Below, in pieces: positions 47,915 through 59,278 of a stretch of DNA of 64,000 nt (position 1 is the first letter of the stretch; each line of letters opens with the position of its first letter). The translations under genes and the position numbers were made by a program. The notes below the pieces were generated by a model. That model was given only the letters and a program-made list of their open reading frames with translations. It was not told the DNA's origin and did no database searches. The DNA comes from Tetracentron sinense (Eukaryota > Streptophyta > Magnoliopsida > Trochodendrales > Trochodendraceae): the NCBI GenBank assembly GCA_015143295.1, contig CM026565.1:12894041-12958040 (forward strand), written 5' to 3'.

Positions 47915-48572
47915 CTCCGCATATGATTGTTACGGAGGGTATGCAGGTCAAAAAGTTCGAGACGAGGCTGAAATCTTCCATTCAAGATCTGGTTTCCATT
48001 CTCCAAGTAGAAACCTGGAAGGATATTGTAGGTAAGGCAAGGATTGTCGAGAGAAATTCAGAGGAGTTTCTTAGGAGAAGAGACAGTAGTCTAGGGAGAA
48101 GCATGTCTGAAGGATAGTTCAGTGGCTCAGCACCACTTGAGCAGAGGGCCAGGATTGCTCCCTTTCAGATTTCTTCACCTACACAGGCTTAGAGGCCTCA
48201 TTTTGTCCCACAGGCACCTTGCCCCACTATGATGCAAACCACTAGATATGTGCTGGCCGCATCCTCAGAATTTTCATTAGAGTCTTGCACATCTTGTGGC
48301 AAGAGCCACAAGGTTCGAGAGTGTCATAGACTCTCTGGTGGTTTGCTTCCACTGTGGCACTCCAGGACACATGATCAGAGATTGCCCACAGAAGGAGATG
48401 CAACCAGCCAAGTCTTAGGGAAGTAGGCCCCCAGTTCGACAAGCCACACAACAGAGGTCTTCTTAGACTTACAGACCACTGCAGCCCACCCAGCCGCCTG
48501 AACAGGAGAGTCAGGGCAGAGCCTTTGCCTTATCTAGGAGAGATGTATATGCACCTAAGGATGTTGTGCAAG
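47915..48572 (+). pseudogene. gypsy gag, C-terminal part (after LINE)
   Basis: Resumes in the frame of HMI/VTEGMQVKKFETRL. A first knuckle-like CTSCGKSHKVREC (C-x2-C-x3-H-x4-C, ~48282-48320) is followed by a second, CFHCGTPGHMIRDC (~48346-48387), read in another frame because one T was inserted in the TTT at 48342-48344. Stops at 48115 and ~48190. The frame ends at DVVQ with G/GTATGC at 48572/48573, exactly where the Tekay element at 63572 has its splice donor. No pol follows. Confidence 0.85.
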
Positions 48573-48776
48573 GTATGCTCAAGTCAAAGTTGTTAAACTA
48601 TAAACTATCGATAGATGTGATATATGTTGCTATGTGTGTAAGAACATGCTACTTATATTCTATGGATTTATACGTTGTTTGACTTAGTTATGGATAATAA
48701 AGTGTGGAAAAAGTATCCCCGCTTGATTTTATGTCGTTCTAATTTCACGGAGGAAATTCTTTTAAGGGTGGGAGGA
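48573..48776 (+). other. Intron-start remnant, pol deletion junction and polypurine tract
   Basis: After the donor-like GTATGC the sequence is T-rich and non-coding, similar in character to the Tekay intron. It runs directly into the post-pol region (TTTCACGGAGGAAATTC) and the polypurine tract AAGGGTGGGAGGA at 48764-48776. Protease through integrase are absent. I see nothing else in this stretch. Confidence 0.7.
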
Positions 48777-49832
48777 TGTAGAACCCCGGAATTTAGGTTC
48801 ACTGGTCATGTGAATAGTGTGTGAATAGTGCTATGAATAGTGCCTTCAAGGCTAAAAGCCTTAATGAAATTGTCGGTTCATGTTTTATAATGAAAGGAGG
48901 TTTTGAATGAATCAAAATATGTATGGAAAGTGTTTTTGGAAGGTACGGATAAATGAAAAATAAGAGTATAACGTACTCCAAGTGTCAAAGAAAGGGATGC
49001 CTAAACATACCCTCAACTTTAAAGAGCTCTAGAATTCTAACCGCTGATCGGAATCGAGTGATTCTTGAATTTTTGGAAAGGTATTGAACCCCCTTTGAGG
49101 TTCATGTTTACCATTTTTTTTCAGATTTTGAGTTCAGATTGGGTTAAACATCAGATTTCCAGAAATGAGTCTGCTGAAAATCTGGGCTGCTGAAATCCAT
49201 TTTCTGACCAGTCAGCTTGATGGGAAATTTTTTCTATGAAAAGTGAAGAATTAGAAATTTTATAAACCATAAAAATTGTTCCCCTACGAAAGAAGAATCC
49301 AACGCAAGTTGAATTGTCAAAATCGGATAAGCGAGTCAAAAGTTATTGTCAAAATACCAAAGCGGGAAAAACCTAGGCCTGTTACAGCATCACTAGTTGT
49401 CGTGTGGGAGTCACAAGTCTACGAGTGAGTGTCTTATCGATGAGTCAGCTCTGAAATGGCCAAAAAAGACCCTGTAACAGCTGAGAACTCTTCCAACGAC
49501 CTTGGGAGATATTTTGGGATATTTGCCTAGGGTATTTTGGGATTTTTGGCAACCTTTAGACTATAAATAGATTAGATTATATATTTTGAGAGTATTGAGG
49601 GTGGGAATTGTCCACTTCATACTTAAAGTTTACTGTGTTATGTGGTTCAAACTTGAACTTAATGATAGGAGTACATTATTTTAAATTGCTTCCGCTTTGT
49701 TTTAGTTATATGTATAACTTCTGTGCTCTGACAGGATGTTAAGTATGCCCTATGTGTCATACGGGATGGTTTGACACGGCGGTCACGGGCTAAAGTATCC
49801 ATAACTCCTAGGGTATATTTTGGGTCACGACA
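48777..49832 (+). repeat. 3' LTR of the gag-only gypsy element, internally deleted
   Basis: Starts TGTAGAACCCCGG, ends GGTCACGACA. Bases 48777-49573 match 38185-~38958 and 49574-49832 match 40288-40549. The ~1.33 kb between (transcription start, leader, intron-like interval, minisatellite, hairpin, Glu-rich frame) is gone, with a junction at ATAAATAGATTAGATTATAT. Confidence 0.85.
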
Positions 49833-52800
49833 CTAAGTGTGGGAATTCATTTCGATGGAATCTGAGGTCGTTAGCCCGATTTAAGCACCGAGAGGCCGAA
49901 ATCCATACTTAGAAAGTATACTTCGGCTCCAATGTAAAAAAAGCGCACCAATTCTAAACCGGGGGTTGGAATTCCATGTCGTTTCTTCAAACGCCCGAAT
50001 TTCAACAAAACTTGAGTGTGGGAATTTGTTTCGATGGAATCCGAGGACGTTTCCCCGATTTAAGCACCAAGAGGCTCGAATTCCATACTTAGAAAGTATA
50101 CTTTGGCCTAAACCTACAAACACGCACCAAATCCAAACCGGGGGTCGGATTTCAATGTCATTTCTTCTAACGCGTGTAATTTGACTCAACCTAAGTGTGG
50201 GAAAGTGTTTCGACGGAATCCGAGGTCGCTTGTCCAATTTGGGCACCGAGAGGCTCGAAATCCGTACTTTGAATGTATACCTCGGCCTAAACCTACAAAC
50301 CCCCACAAAATCCAAATTTGTGCTCGCATTTTGATGTCATTTCTTTTAACGCGTGTAATTGAATCCAGGCTAAGTGTGGGAATTCGTTTCGATAGAATCC
50401 GAGGTCGTTTGCCCGATTGGCGCACCGAGAGGCCGAAATCCATACTTAGAAAGTATACTTCATCCTAAAGCTAAAAAAGTGCACCACATCCAAACCGGGG
50501 GTCGGATTTCAATGTCATTTCTTCTAACGCGGGTGTTTTGACCCAATCTAAGTGTGAGAATTCGTTTCGATGGAATCCGAGTTCGTTTGCCCGATTTGGG
50601 CTCCAAGAGGCCAAAATACATACTTAGAAAGTATACTTTGGCTTAAACCTACAAACACGCACCAAATCCAATCTGGGGGTCGGATTTCGATGTTGTTTCT
50701 TCTAATGCATGTATTTTGACACAACCTAAGTGTGGCAAATCATTTCGATGGAATCCGAGGTCATTTGTCCGATTTGGGCACCGAGAGACCCGAAATTCAT
50801 ATTTAGAAAGTATACTTTGGCCTAAACCTATAAACGTGCACCAAATCCAAACCTGTGATTGGATTTCATTGTCAATTGATTTAATGCATGTATTTCAATC
50901 CAACCTAAGTGTGGCAATTAATTTCGATGGAATCCGAGGTTGTTTGCCTAATTTGGGCACCGAGAGGCTCGAAATCCGTACTTTGAATGTATACCTCGGC
51001 CTAAACCTACAAACCTCCACAAAATCCAAACCTGTGATCGCATTTTGATGTCATCTCTTTTAACGCATGTATTTCAATCTAGGCTAAGTGTGGGAATTCC
51101 TTTCGATAAAATCCGAGGTCGTTTGCCCGATTGGCGCACTGAGAGGTAGAAATCCATGTTAGAAAGTACACTTCGTCCTAAACCTAAAAAAGTGCACCAC
51201 ATCCAAACCGGGGGTCAGATTTCAATGTCATTTCTTCCAACTCGATTATTTCGACCCAATCTAAGTGTGAGAATTCGTTTCGAGGGAATCCGAGTTCGTT
51301 TGTCCGATTTGTGCTCTAAGAAGCCAAAATACATACTTAGAGAATATACTTCAGCCTAAACCAACAAACGCGCACCAAATCCAAACTGGGGGTCGGATTT
51401 CGATACGGTTTCTTCTAACGCGGGTATTTTGACACAACCTAAGTGTGGGACATCGTTTTGATGGAATCTGAGGTCATTTGTCTGATTTGGGCACCATGAG
51501 GCCCGAAATTCATATTTAGAAAGTATACTTTGGCCTAAACCTATAAACGTGCACCAAATCCAAACTTGTGAATGGATTTCAATGTCATTTGATTTAGTGA
51601 ATGTATTTCGATCCAACCTAAGTGTGGGAATTTGTTTCAATGGAATCCAAGGTCGTTTGCCCGATTTAGGCACCGAGAGGCTGAAATCAATACTTACAAA
51701 AAAAGTGCACCACATCCAAACCGGGGGTCGGATTTCATTGTCGTTTCTTCTAACGCGGTTATTTCGACCAAATCAAAGTGTGAGAATTCATTTCGATGGA
51801 ATCCTAGTTCCGTTGCCCGATTTGGGCTCCGAGAGGCCGAAATACATACTTGTAAAGTATACTTCGGCCTAAACGTAAAAAAGTGCACCAATTCCAAACC
51901 GAGTGTCGGATTTCGATGTCATTTCTTCTAACGCCTGTATTTCGACCAAACTGGAGTGTCAAAATTTGTTTTGATGGAATCCGAGGTCATTTCCCCGATT
52001 TGGGCACCGAGAGGCTCGAAATCCATACTTAGAAAGTATACTTTGGCCTAAACCTAAAAATGCTCACCAAATCCAAACTGGTGGTTAGATTTCGATGTCG
52101 TTTATTCTAACGCATGTATTTTGACCCAACCTAAGTGTGGGAAATAGTTTTGATGGAATCCGAGGTTGTTTGTCCGGTTTGGGCACCGAGAGCCCTGCAA
52201 TTCGTACTTAGAACGTATACTTTGGCCTAAACATATAAACCCGCACCAAATCCGAACCAATGATTGGATTTTGATGTCATTTGACTTAACGTGGGTATTT
52301 CGATCCAACCTAAGTCTGGGAATTCATTTCGATGGAATTCGAGGTCGTTTGTCCGATTTGAGCATCGAGAGGACAAAATCCATACTTGGAAATTATACTT
52401 CGGCCTAAACGTAAAAAGCGCACCAATTCCAAACTGGGGGTCGAATTTCGATGTCGTTCCTTCTTAGGCCAGTATTTCGACCAGACCTGAGGGTGGGAAT
52501 TCATTTTGATGGAATCCGAGTTCGTTTCCCCGATTTTTGCACCGAGAGGCTCAAAATCCATACTTAGAAAGTATACTTTGGCCTAAACCTAGAAACGCGC
52601 ACCAAATCCAAACAGGGGGTCGGATTTTGGTGCAGTTTCTTCTAACATGTGTATTTCGACCCAACCTAAGTGTGAGAAATCGTTTCCATGGAATCCAAGG
52701 TCATTTGTCCAATTTGTGCATCGAGAAGCCCGAAATTCATACTTACAAAGTATACTTTGACCTAAACCTATAAACGTGCACCATATCCAAACCTGTGATC

Positions 52801-55258
52801 GAATTTCGATGTTATTTGATTTAACGCATCTATTCCAATCCAACCTAAGAGCGGGTATTCGTTTCGATGGAATCTGAGGTCGTTTGCCAGATTTGAGCAC
52901 CGAGAGACCGAAATCCGTACTTGGAAAGTATACTTCGGCCAAAATATAAAAAAGTGCACCAATTCCAAAACGGGGGTCGGATTTTGATGTCATTTCTTCT
53001 AACACCTGTATTTCGACTAAAACCTGAATGTCAGAATTCGTTTCGATAGAATCCGAGTTCGTTTCCCCGATTTTGGCACCGAGAGACTCGAAATCCATAC
53101 TTAGAAAGTGTACTTCAGCCTAAACCTGGAAACACGCACCAAATCGAAACCGGGGGTTCGATTTGAATGCCATTTCTTCTATCATGTGTATTTTGACCCA
53201 ACCGAAGTGTGCGAAATCATTTCGATGGGATGCAAGGTCGTTTGCCCGATTTGGGCATTGAGAGACTCGAAATCCGTACTTTGAAAGTATATCTCGGCCT
53301 AAACCTTCAACCCCCACAAAATCCAAACCGGTGATCGCATTTCGATGTCATTTCTTCTAACACATGTATTTTGATCCAGACTAAGTGTGCGAATTCGTGT
53401 CGACAGAATCCAAGGTCGTCTGCCCAATCGACGCACCGAGAGGCAGAAATCTATACTTAGAAAGTATACTTCGTCCAAAACCTAAAAATGTGCACCACAG
53501 CCAAACCGGGGGTTGGATTTCGATGTCGTTTCTTCTAATCCAGGTATTTCGACCCATTCTAAGTGTGAGAATTTATTTCGATGAAATCCAAGTTCGTTTG
53601 CCCGATTTGGGCTCTGAGAGGCAAAAATACATACTTAGAAAGTATACTTTGGCCTAAACCTACAAACGCTCACCAAATCCAAACCGAGGGTCGAATTTCA
53701 ATGTTGTTTCTTCTAACACATGTATTTAACCAAAGTGTGGGAAATCATTTCAATGGAATTCGAGGTCGTTTGTCCGGTTTGGGCACCGAGAGGCTTGAAA
53801 TTCATATTTAGAAAGTATACTTTGGCCTAAACCTATAAACGTGCACCAAATCCAAGCCTGTGATTTGATTTCGATGTCATTTGATTTAATGCGTGTATTT
53901 CAATCCAACCTAAGTGTGGGAATTCGTTTCAATGGAATCCGAGGTCGTTTGCCCGATATAGGCACTAAGTGGCCGAAATCCGTACTTAGAAAGTATACAT
54001 CGGCCTAAACGTAAAAAAAGCTCACCAATTCCAAACTGGGGATCAGAATTCCTTGTCATTTCTTCAAACGCCAAAATTTCAACCAAACCTGAGATTGGGA
54101 ATTCGTTTCATTGGAAACCGACGCCGTTTGCCCGATTTGGGCACCAAGAGGCTCGAAATCCATACTTAGAAAGGATATTTCGGCCTAAACCTACAAACAT
54201 GAATCATATCAAGTCCAGGCGTCGGAACTCGATGGCCTTTTTTCTAACGCTTGTATTTTGACCCAACCTAAGTGTGGGTAATCATTTCGACTGAATCCGA
54301 GGTCATTTCCCCTATTTGGGCACCAAGAGGCTCGAAATCCGTGCTTTGAATTTCGATGTTGTTTCTTCTAGCAAGGGTATTTCGACCCAATCTAAGTGTG
54401 AGAATTCATTTCGATGGAATCCTTGTTCCTTTGCCCGATTTGGGCTCCGAGAGACCGAAACACATACTTAGAAAGTATACTTTGGCCTAAATGTAAAATA
54501 GCACACCAATTCCAAATCGGGGGTCGGATTTCGATGTCCTTTTTTCTAACACCTTTATTTGGACCAAACCACAACGTGGGAATTTTTTTCGATGGAATTT
54601 GAGTTCGTTTCCCTGATTTTGGCACCGAGAGCCTCGAAATCCGTAGTTAGAACATATACTTCGGCCTAAACCTAGAAACACACAAAAAATCCAAACTAGT
54701 GGTCGAATTTTGATGTCATTTCTTCTAACACATGTATTTCGACCCAACATAAGTGTGGGAAATCATTTTGATGGAATCGGAGGTCGTTTGCCCGATTTAG
54801 GCACCGAGAGGCCCAAAATTCATACTTAGAAAGTATACTTCGGCTTAAACCAATGAACGTGTACCAAATCCAAACCTATGATCGGATTTCAATGTCATTT
54901 TATTTAATGCATGTATTTCGATCCAACCTAAGTGTGGGAATTCGTTTCGATGGAATCCGAGGTCATTTGCCCAATTTAAGCACCGAGAGGCCGAAATCCA
55001 TACTTAGAAAGTATACTTCGTCCTACAGATAAAAAAGCGCATGAATTCCAAATCGGGGTTCAGATTTTAATGTTTTTTCTTCTAACGCTTGTATTTCGAC
55101 CAAACCTGAGTGTGGAAATTCGTTTCGATGGAATCCGTGGTCGTTTTCCGGATTTGGGCACCGAGAGGCTCGAAATCCATACTTAGAAAGTATACTTCGG
55201 CCTAAGCCTACAAACGAGAACCAAGTCAAGACCGGGGGTTGGATTTCGATGGCCTTTT
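49833..55258. repeat. ~178 bp satellite, array 5
   Basis: About 30 monomers from the right-hand CTAAG duplication to the LTR at 55259. More irregular than array 3; for example a shortened monomer near 51685 and another near 54345. Small frames on both strands are satellite by-products. Confidence 0.95.
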
Positions 55259-55677
55259 TAGTCGCGCCCCAAAATAACCCTAGGAGTTTAGGGATACTAT
55301 AGGTGTGACTATACGTACCTGCCAAACCATCCTGTCATGAACATGATAATTACAGTACTAAAACAATGATAATCAGAGCGCGGAAGCTAAACATAAATGC
55401 GGAAGTGTAAACTAACTTTTCATTTCTTCTATAGTTCACAAAATGGTATTCCAAGTGATCATAAATATACAAACATGCCTAAGACTAATGTGGACAGGCC
55501 CACCTATCAAAATGTCAAACTACATAAAACCCTCTCGTACTCTCCCCTCAACAGTAGTCGAGGTACGGCCACACGTCGAGGTCTCTGTTTGCCTGAGACT
55601 GCAGTGGGATAGACGGCTCTCTCTCCTCTATATACTCTTCCTCGACCCAAGGCTCCGGGTCAGGGCTTCCTCAGCAC

Positions 55678-56845
55678 CTGCCGATATGAAAGTATGGTTG
55701 AGCATAGAATACTCAGCGAGTACAAGCTACTAGCTAACCATAACAATAAGAACACACAACAATAATAGTACAATGCAAAGCAGAAATAGGAGCATCACAA
55801 AAGAAATAGCATAAGACACGGTACAATGAAATCATCTTGACGTGCGTGCATAAATGCGAAAACTCCGATAAAACTCTTGCTTGCAAACCCGTTTCATATC
55901 TCGGTATGCCTTGTAAAAATAATGTATGCATGCATGCATGAATGCCTTGTCATCATCTTGTAAGCTTGCATCTTGTAACTTGTGAGCCAGAGGCTAGCAC
56001 CCGAATCTCCCTAGGCTGCCAACCTCCTTGATATATGTTTTTCTTGTGAGCCAGAGGCTACTACCCCGAATGTCCCTGGGCTACCAACCTCCTTGACAAT
56101 ATGTGATTTTTATTACTTATTTAGTTTTCTTGTGAGCCAGAGGCTAGTACCCGAATGTCCCTGGGCTACCAACCTCCTTGACAATATGTGTTTTGGGTTT
56201 TCTTGTGAGCCAGAGGCTAGTACCCAAATGTTCCTGGGCTACCAAGCTCCTTAACATGCAATATTTTCTTGTTGGTTATTATATGCATATGCTCTTGAAA
56301 TCTCAGTTCATGCAACCTGCGTGCTCGTGTACGTGTCAATAGTACAATCATGAAAATGAGGATAACAAGAGAGATATGACATCACAATTCATTCAATTCA
56401 TAGTACATGCATATGGCCATTTGAGTAATTAACATGGTATTTAAATCAATTCACCATTCATAAGAATACATACATAAAACCTACTTCCATTTCAAAATTT
56501 GAGTCATTTATTCATGGTTTAGGCAATTTGTCGAACACATAAATTCACAGTTCCTCCATAGTTAATCTTCTTCTTTTTAGTGCATATTTTCCATCCAAAG
56601 TGAGTTCATTATTTATACAATGCCCATCCTCCATTTTTCCATTTCACATACAACACACATTCATACACATCGGCATCCCTTCGCCTCAATCAACATCCCA
56701 TCCATGCATCCATACCATTTTCCTTATCTTGTTTATATTTGATGAATATGATACATTTCATAAGGGAGAATACATAGTAGCAAGAATCATATATCACATA
56801 GAAAACCTAGATTATTGATAGGGCAAGTTAGTAGGGTGTACTAAC
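55678..56845 (-). other. Intron-like interval inside LTR 'D'
   Basis: Minus strand: donor-like TTCAAG/GTTAGTAC, in which GTTAGT is followed by its complement ACTAAC 7 bases on. Hairpin CTGAGTATTCTATGCTCAA. Acceptor-like ATATCGGCAG/GT. Downstream frame PDPEPWVEEEYIEE. Same layout as the other LTRs. Splicing is inferred. Confidence 0.4.
55979..56253 (-). repeat. Minisatellite, 4 copies of a ~54 bp core
   Basis: CTTGTGAGCCAGAGGCTAG with a common downstream part (CCTGGGCTACCAACCTCCTT) at 55979, 56043, 56129 and 56202 on the plus strand, separated by variable spacers. Inside the intron-like part of LTR D. Confidence 0.85.
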
Positions 56846-57236
56846 CTTGAATCAAGGCTTGCTCCTTGGTGTAAACCTTGATGGAAGCTCCAACATGAAA
56901 GAAGAAAGCCCTTACTCGAACTATACTTGATTGGGTAGGAAACCCTCTTGGAAATACCTTAGAGAGTGCTGCCCTAGCTTGAGAAGGGAACCCCACACGA
57001 GCTTGAGCCTTGAACGTGAAGCAAAACGAGTTGGGGTGAGCTAGGGTTCTTAAACCCCTTTGATTTCTTCTCAAAAGCAAACCCTAGGTTGGAGTCTCCT
57101 CCTCCCCTCTCTCTAACTCCCAAAATCCTCTAAGTATGTGAATGAATCCCTAAAGGCTCAGGCAAGCCCTTATGGGTAAGGGTTTAACACCCAAAAGACG
57201 AAAATGCCCTTACTCAAATTCTGAAAAATACGATAC

Positions 57237-57420
57237 ACCGATCGATCGGTGTTTAATACAGAGCAATCGGTCACCTACCAATCGATTGGTTTCCTAACCG
57301 TGCGATCGGTCAAAAACTTGCTCTCTGGAAAATTTCCTCATACAAAATTTTTGACCAGTCGATAGCTACCGATCGATCGGTTTTGGACCGATCGATCGCT
57401 GAATGGACCGAGCGATCGGT
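57237..57420. promoter_or_regulatory. Periodic palindrome array in U3 of LTR 'D'
   Basis: ACCGATCGATCGGT at 57237, a half-matching site at 57258, ACCAATCGATTGGT at 57277, ACCGTGCGATCGGT at 57297, ACCGATCGATCGGT at 57368, then variants at 57387 and 57407. Spacing 19-21 bp within groups. The Tekay element inserted just beyond the last site. Confidence 0.6.
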
Positions 57421-57730
57421 GCTGTCGTGACCCAAAACCCACCCTAGGAGTTAGAGTGAATCTTGTATGACTTAATCAAGACTTACAGGACTTGCTTGAC
57501 GAACCAACCTGCAAAACCCACAGAACATAGACAATAGAGGGTAACAGCGGAAGCCTAACTATAAACCACAGCGGAAGTCTAACAAACCTCTAAATATATA
57601 TACACATGGTCCAAGTTTAATACAAAAGAAAACAAAACAAAAAAAAAATGCGGACATGCCCGCCAAAACACATGGATATAATCACTCATGCTCACCCACA
57701 GCTAATTCACTCAGAATCTAACACCACCTA

Positions 57731-57837
57731 CTAAAAACCCTCTACGGGAGGTTCCTCCAAAGGCTCCTCGACGTACTCCTCCTCCACCAATGGACCAGGA
57801 GCACAAACATCAAATGGAGCAGCAGCTCCCTCAGAAC
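57731..57837 (-). other. Glu-rich short reading frame in the Tekay LTR
   Basis: After the acceptor-like GGTAG/GT the frame reads SEGAAAPFDVCAPGPLV then EEEYVEEPLEEPPVEGF and stops at 57731. Related frames in LTR B (DVCAPEPGVKEYVEKP), LTR C (AEPWVEETYIEEG), LTR D (PEPWVEEEYIEE) and the gag-only element (APEP-stop-IEEEYYELEP) differ mainly at third codon positions, which hints at protein-level constraint. The leader frame from 59144 ends in a different phase at the donor, so how this frame would be translated is unclear. Confidence 0.35.
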
Positions 57838-59012
57838 CTACCGACATAAGAAGTACGACTGAGCATGGAATACTCAGCGGGTACTAAATACTAACCAATA
57901 GACATAGCATGAGATAGCAATGCACCATATATATATATAAGATAGGAACAGTTCATATCATACAAGGAAGTAAAACAGTTTGTAATCATGCTTGCATTCA
58001 GAAAAGCCGATAAAACCCTTGAAGACCTTGTGCACTTGACTTGACTGGAAATACCATTTCCGTGCTTGAAAACTTGTCATGTTTGTCTTATCTTGTCATA
58101 TCATGCGTGTCATGCCATGTCATGCTTGTATCATGCGTGTATCATGCTTGCTTGTTCTGAAAAGTAATCTACTTGTGAGGGAAGGGAGACCCTTCTTCCT
58201 AGAATGCTCATGCTTGTCATGCTATGTCATGTCATGCCTACTCGGAAGAGTAAACTACTTGTGAGGGAAGGGAGACCCTTCTTCCTAGAATGCTCATGCT
58301 TGTCCTTCCACTTGTTAGATTCACTTGTGAGATGTCCTTGTGAGATGCACTTGCGAGGGAAGGGAGACCCTTCTTATGTTATGTATGCACTTGCGAGGGA
58401 AGGAAGACCCTTCTTATGAAAATGCATGATTGTCTTGTCCTTGCCGAAAGCGAGGTAAAACATATCGTACGATATGCCCCACCTCTAAACCATGTTCTTG
58501 AAAACGCCGATAAAACATGCCATGCATTCGTGCTCGTGAAATCGTGTGCATACTTGCATTTGGAATTTAATATGGCAATTTGGGGTAATTCACAAAGCAT
58601 AACATATAACAATTTAAGTGAGTAATAATCTACACATTTTAAGAAATGTAAGAAACACACTATCATGAACCCTAACAATTTCAAGAGTACTTAAGCATGG
58701 GTTCCCTTAATTTATCATTTATTTTGTTCACCTTGGCATTTCATCAAACATAGGGTGTGTTGATTATTCACTTAAACCTAGATCATGCTTTTCTAGGTGG
58801 GTTATGCTCACATCACACTTGTATGTTCATTATTAGTACAATGCCCTTTCCCATTCATTCATCACATCATCCACACGGCATCCATTCGCCAACATCCACC
58901 TCCATTCACCATTCATACCACCAATCTCATAACACATATATAAGTGAAGGAAAACAAGAAGAAATAAAGGAAAAGAGAAGCTATGACTAGGAGGGTAGCA
59001 AAGAGCACCGAC
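57838..59012 (-). other. Intron-like interval inside the Tekay LTR
   Basis: Minus strand: donor-like TTCTTCAAG/GTCGGTGC, hairpin CTGAGTATTCCATGCTCAG (57877-57859), acceptor-like TATGTCGGTAG/GT. Length 1,175 bp. Same order of parts as in four other LTRs of the window. Inferred from shared layout only. Confidence 0.4.
58171..58415 (-). repeat. Minisatellite, 4 copies of a 27 bp core
   Basis: ACTTGTGAGGGAAGGGAGAC with CCTTCTT on the plus strand at 58171, 58256, 58349 and 58389. The first two copies belong to an 85 bp longer unit. Inside the intron-like part of the LTR. Confidence 0.85.
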
Positions 59013-59212
59013 CTTGAAGAAATGAGGATGAAACCCCTTGAGAAAATCCTCACTTGATTGGAATGATCCAAGCTTGATTTGGGGAAGATCCAACCCTTGA
59101 TTGAAGCTCTTGGTTTCAAGCAAAACCCTCTTTGGAATGCTCAAGATCCTTTCCTTCTCTTTCTAGGAACTCTCCTTGGTTTAGGGTAACCCAAAAACCC
59201 TCCTAAAGTCTT

Positions 59213-59222
59213 CTATTTATAG
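59213..59222 (-). promoter_or_regulatory. TATA box of the Tekay 3' LTR
   Basis: CTATAAATAG on the minus strand, 57 bp downstream of the nearest palindrome. Confidence 0.65.
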
Positions 59223-59278
59223 TGTAAGGGGTGAAAAACCCCCTAAAAATCGCATCCAAGAAAGTAAAATCGCGTATA

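Larger units (their letters stand above)
38185..49832 (+). mobile_element. Gag-only Ty3/gypsy element (TR-GAG type), plus strand, with LINE inside
   Basis: Two LTRs (38185-40549 and 48777-49832), tRNA-Met type primer-binding site, polypurine tract, and target duplication CTAAG (38180-38184 and 49833-49837). The internal region without the LINE is only ~1.9 kb and encodes Gag alone; no protease, RT, RNase H or integrase is present. Such gag-only elements with terminal repeats are known in plants as TR-GAG. This one would depend on a related autonomous element such as the Tekay copy at 57423-64000. By eye the LTRs differ at ~8% over their first ~210 bp, so it is old. Confidence 0.9.
55259..57422 (-). 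repeat. Gypsy-type LTR 'D', minus strand, cut by the Tekay insertion
   Basis: The 3' end on the minus strand is GGGGCGCGACTA at 55259 (normal end GGGTCGCGACA), next to satellite. Reading leftward in the window from 57422: palindromes 57237-57420, leader frame (57080-56846), donor-like site 56846/56845, ~70-90 bp minisatellite, hairpin 55698-55717, acceptor-like site 55678/55677, and Glu-rich frame ~55660-55600. The U3 part beyond 57422 is displaced by the Tekay element and lies outside the window. No clear TATA box was found. Confidence 0.7.

Noticed and set aside
55397..55733. Two overlapping frames ending near 55612 and 55733
   Set aside because: They lie antisense to the LTR D U5 region and match nothing I recognise.
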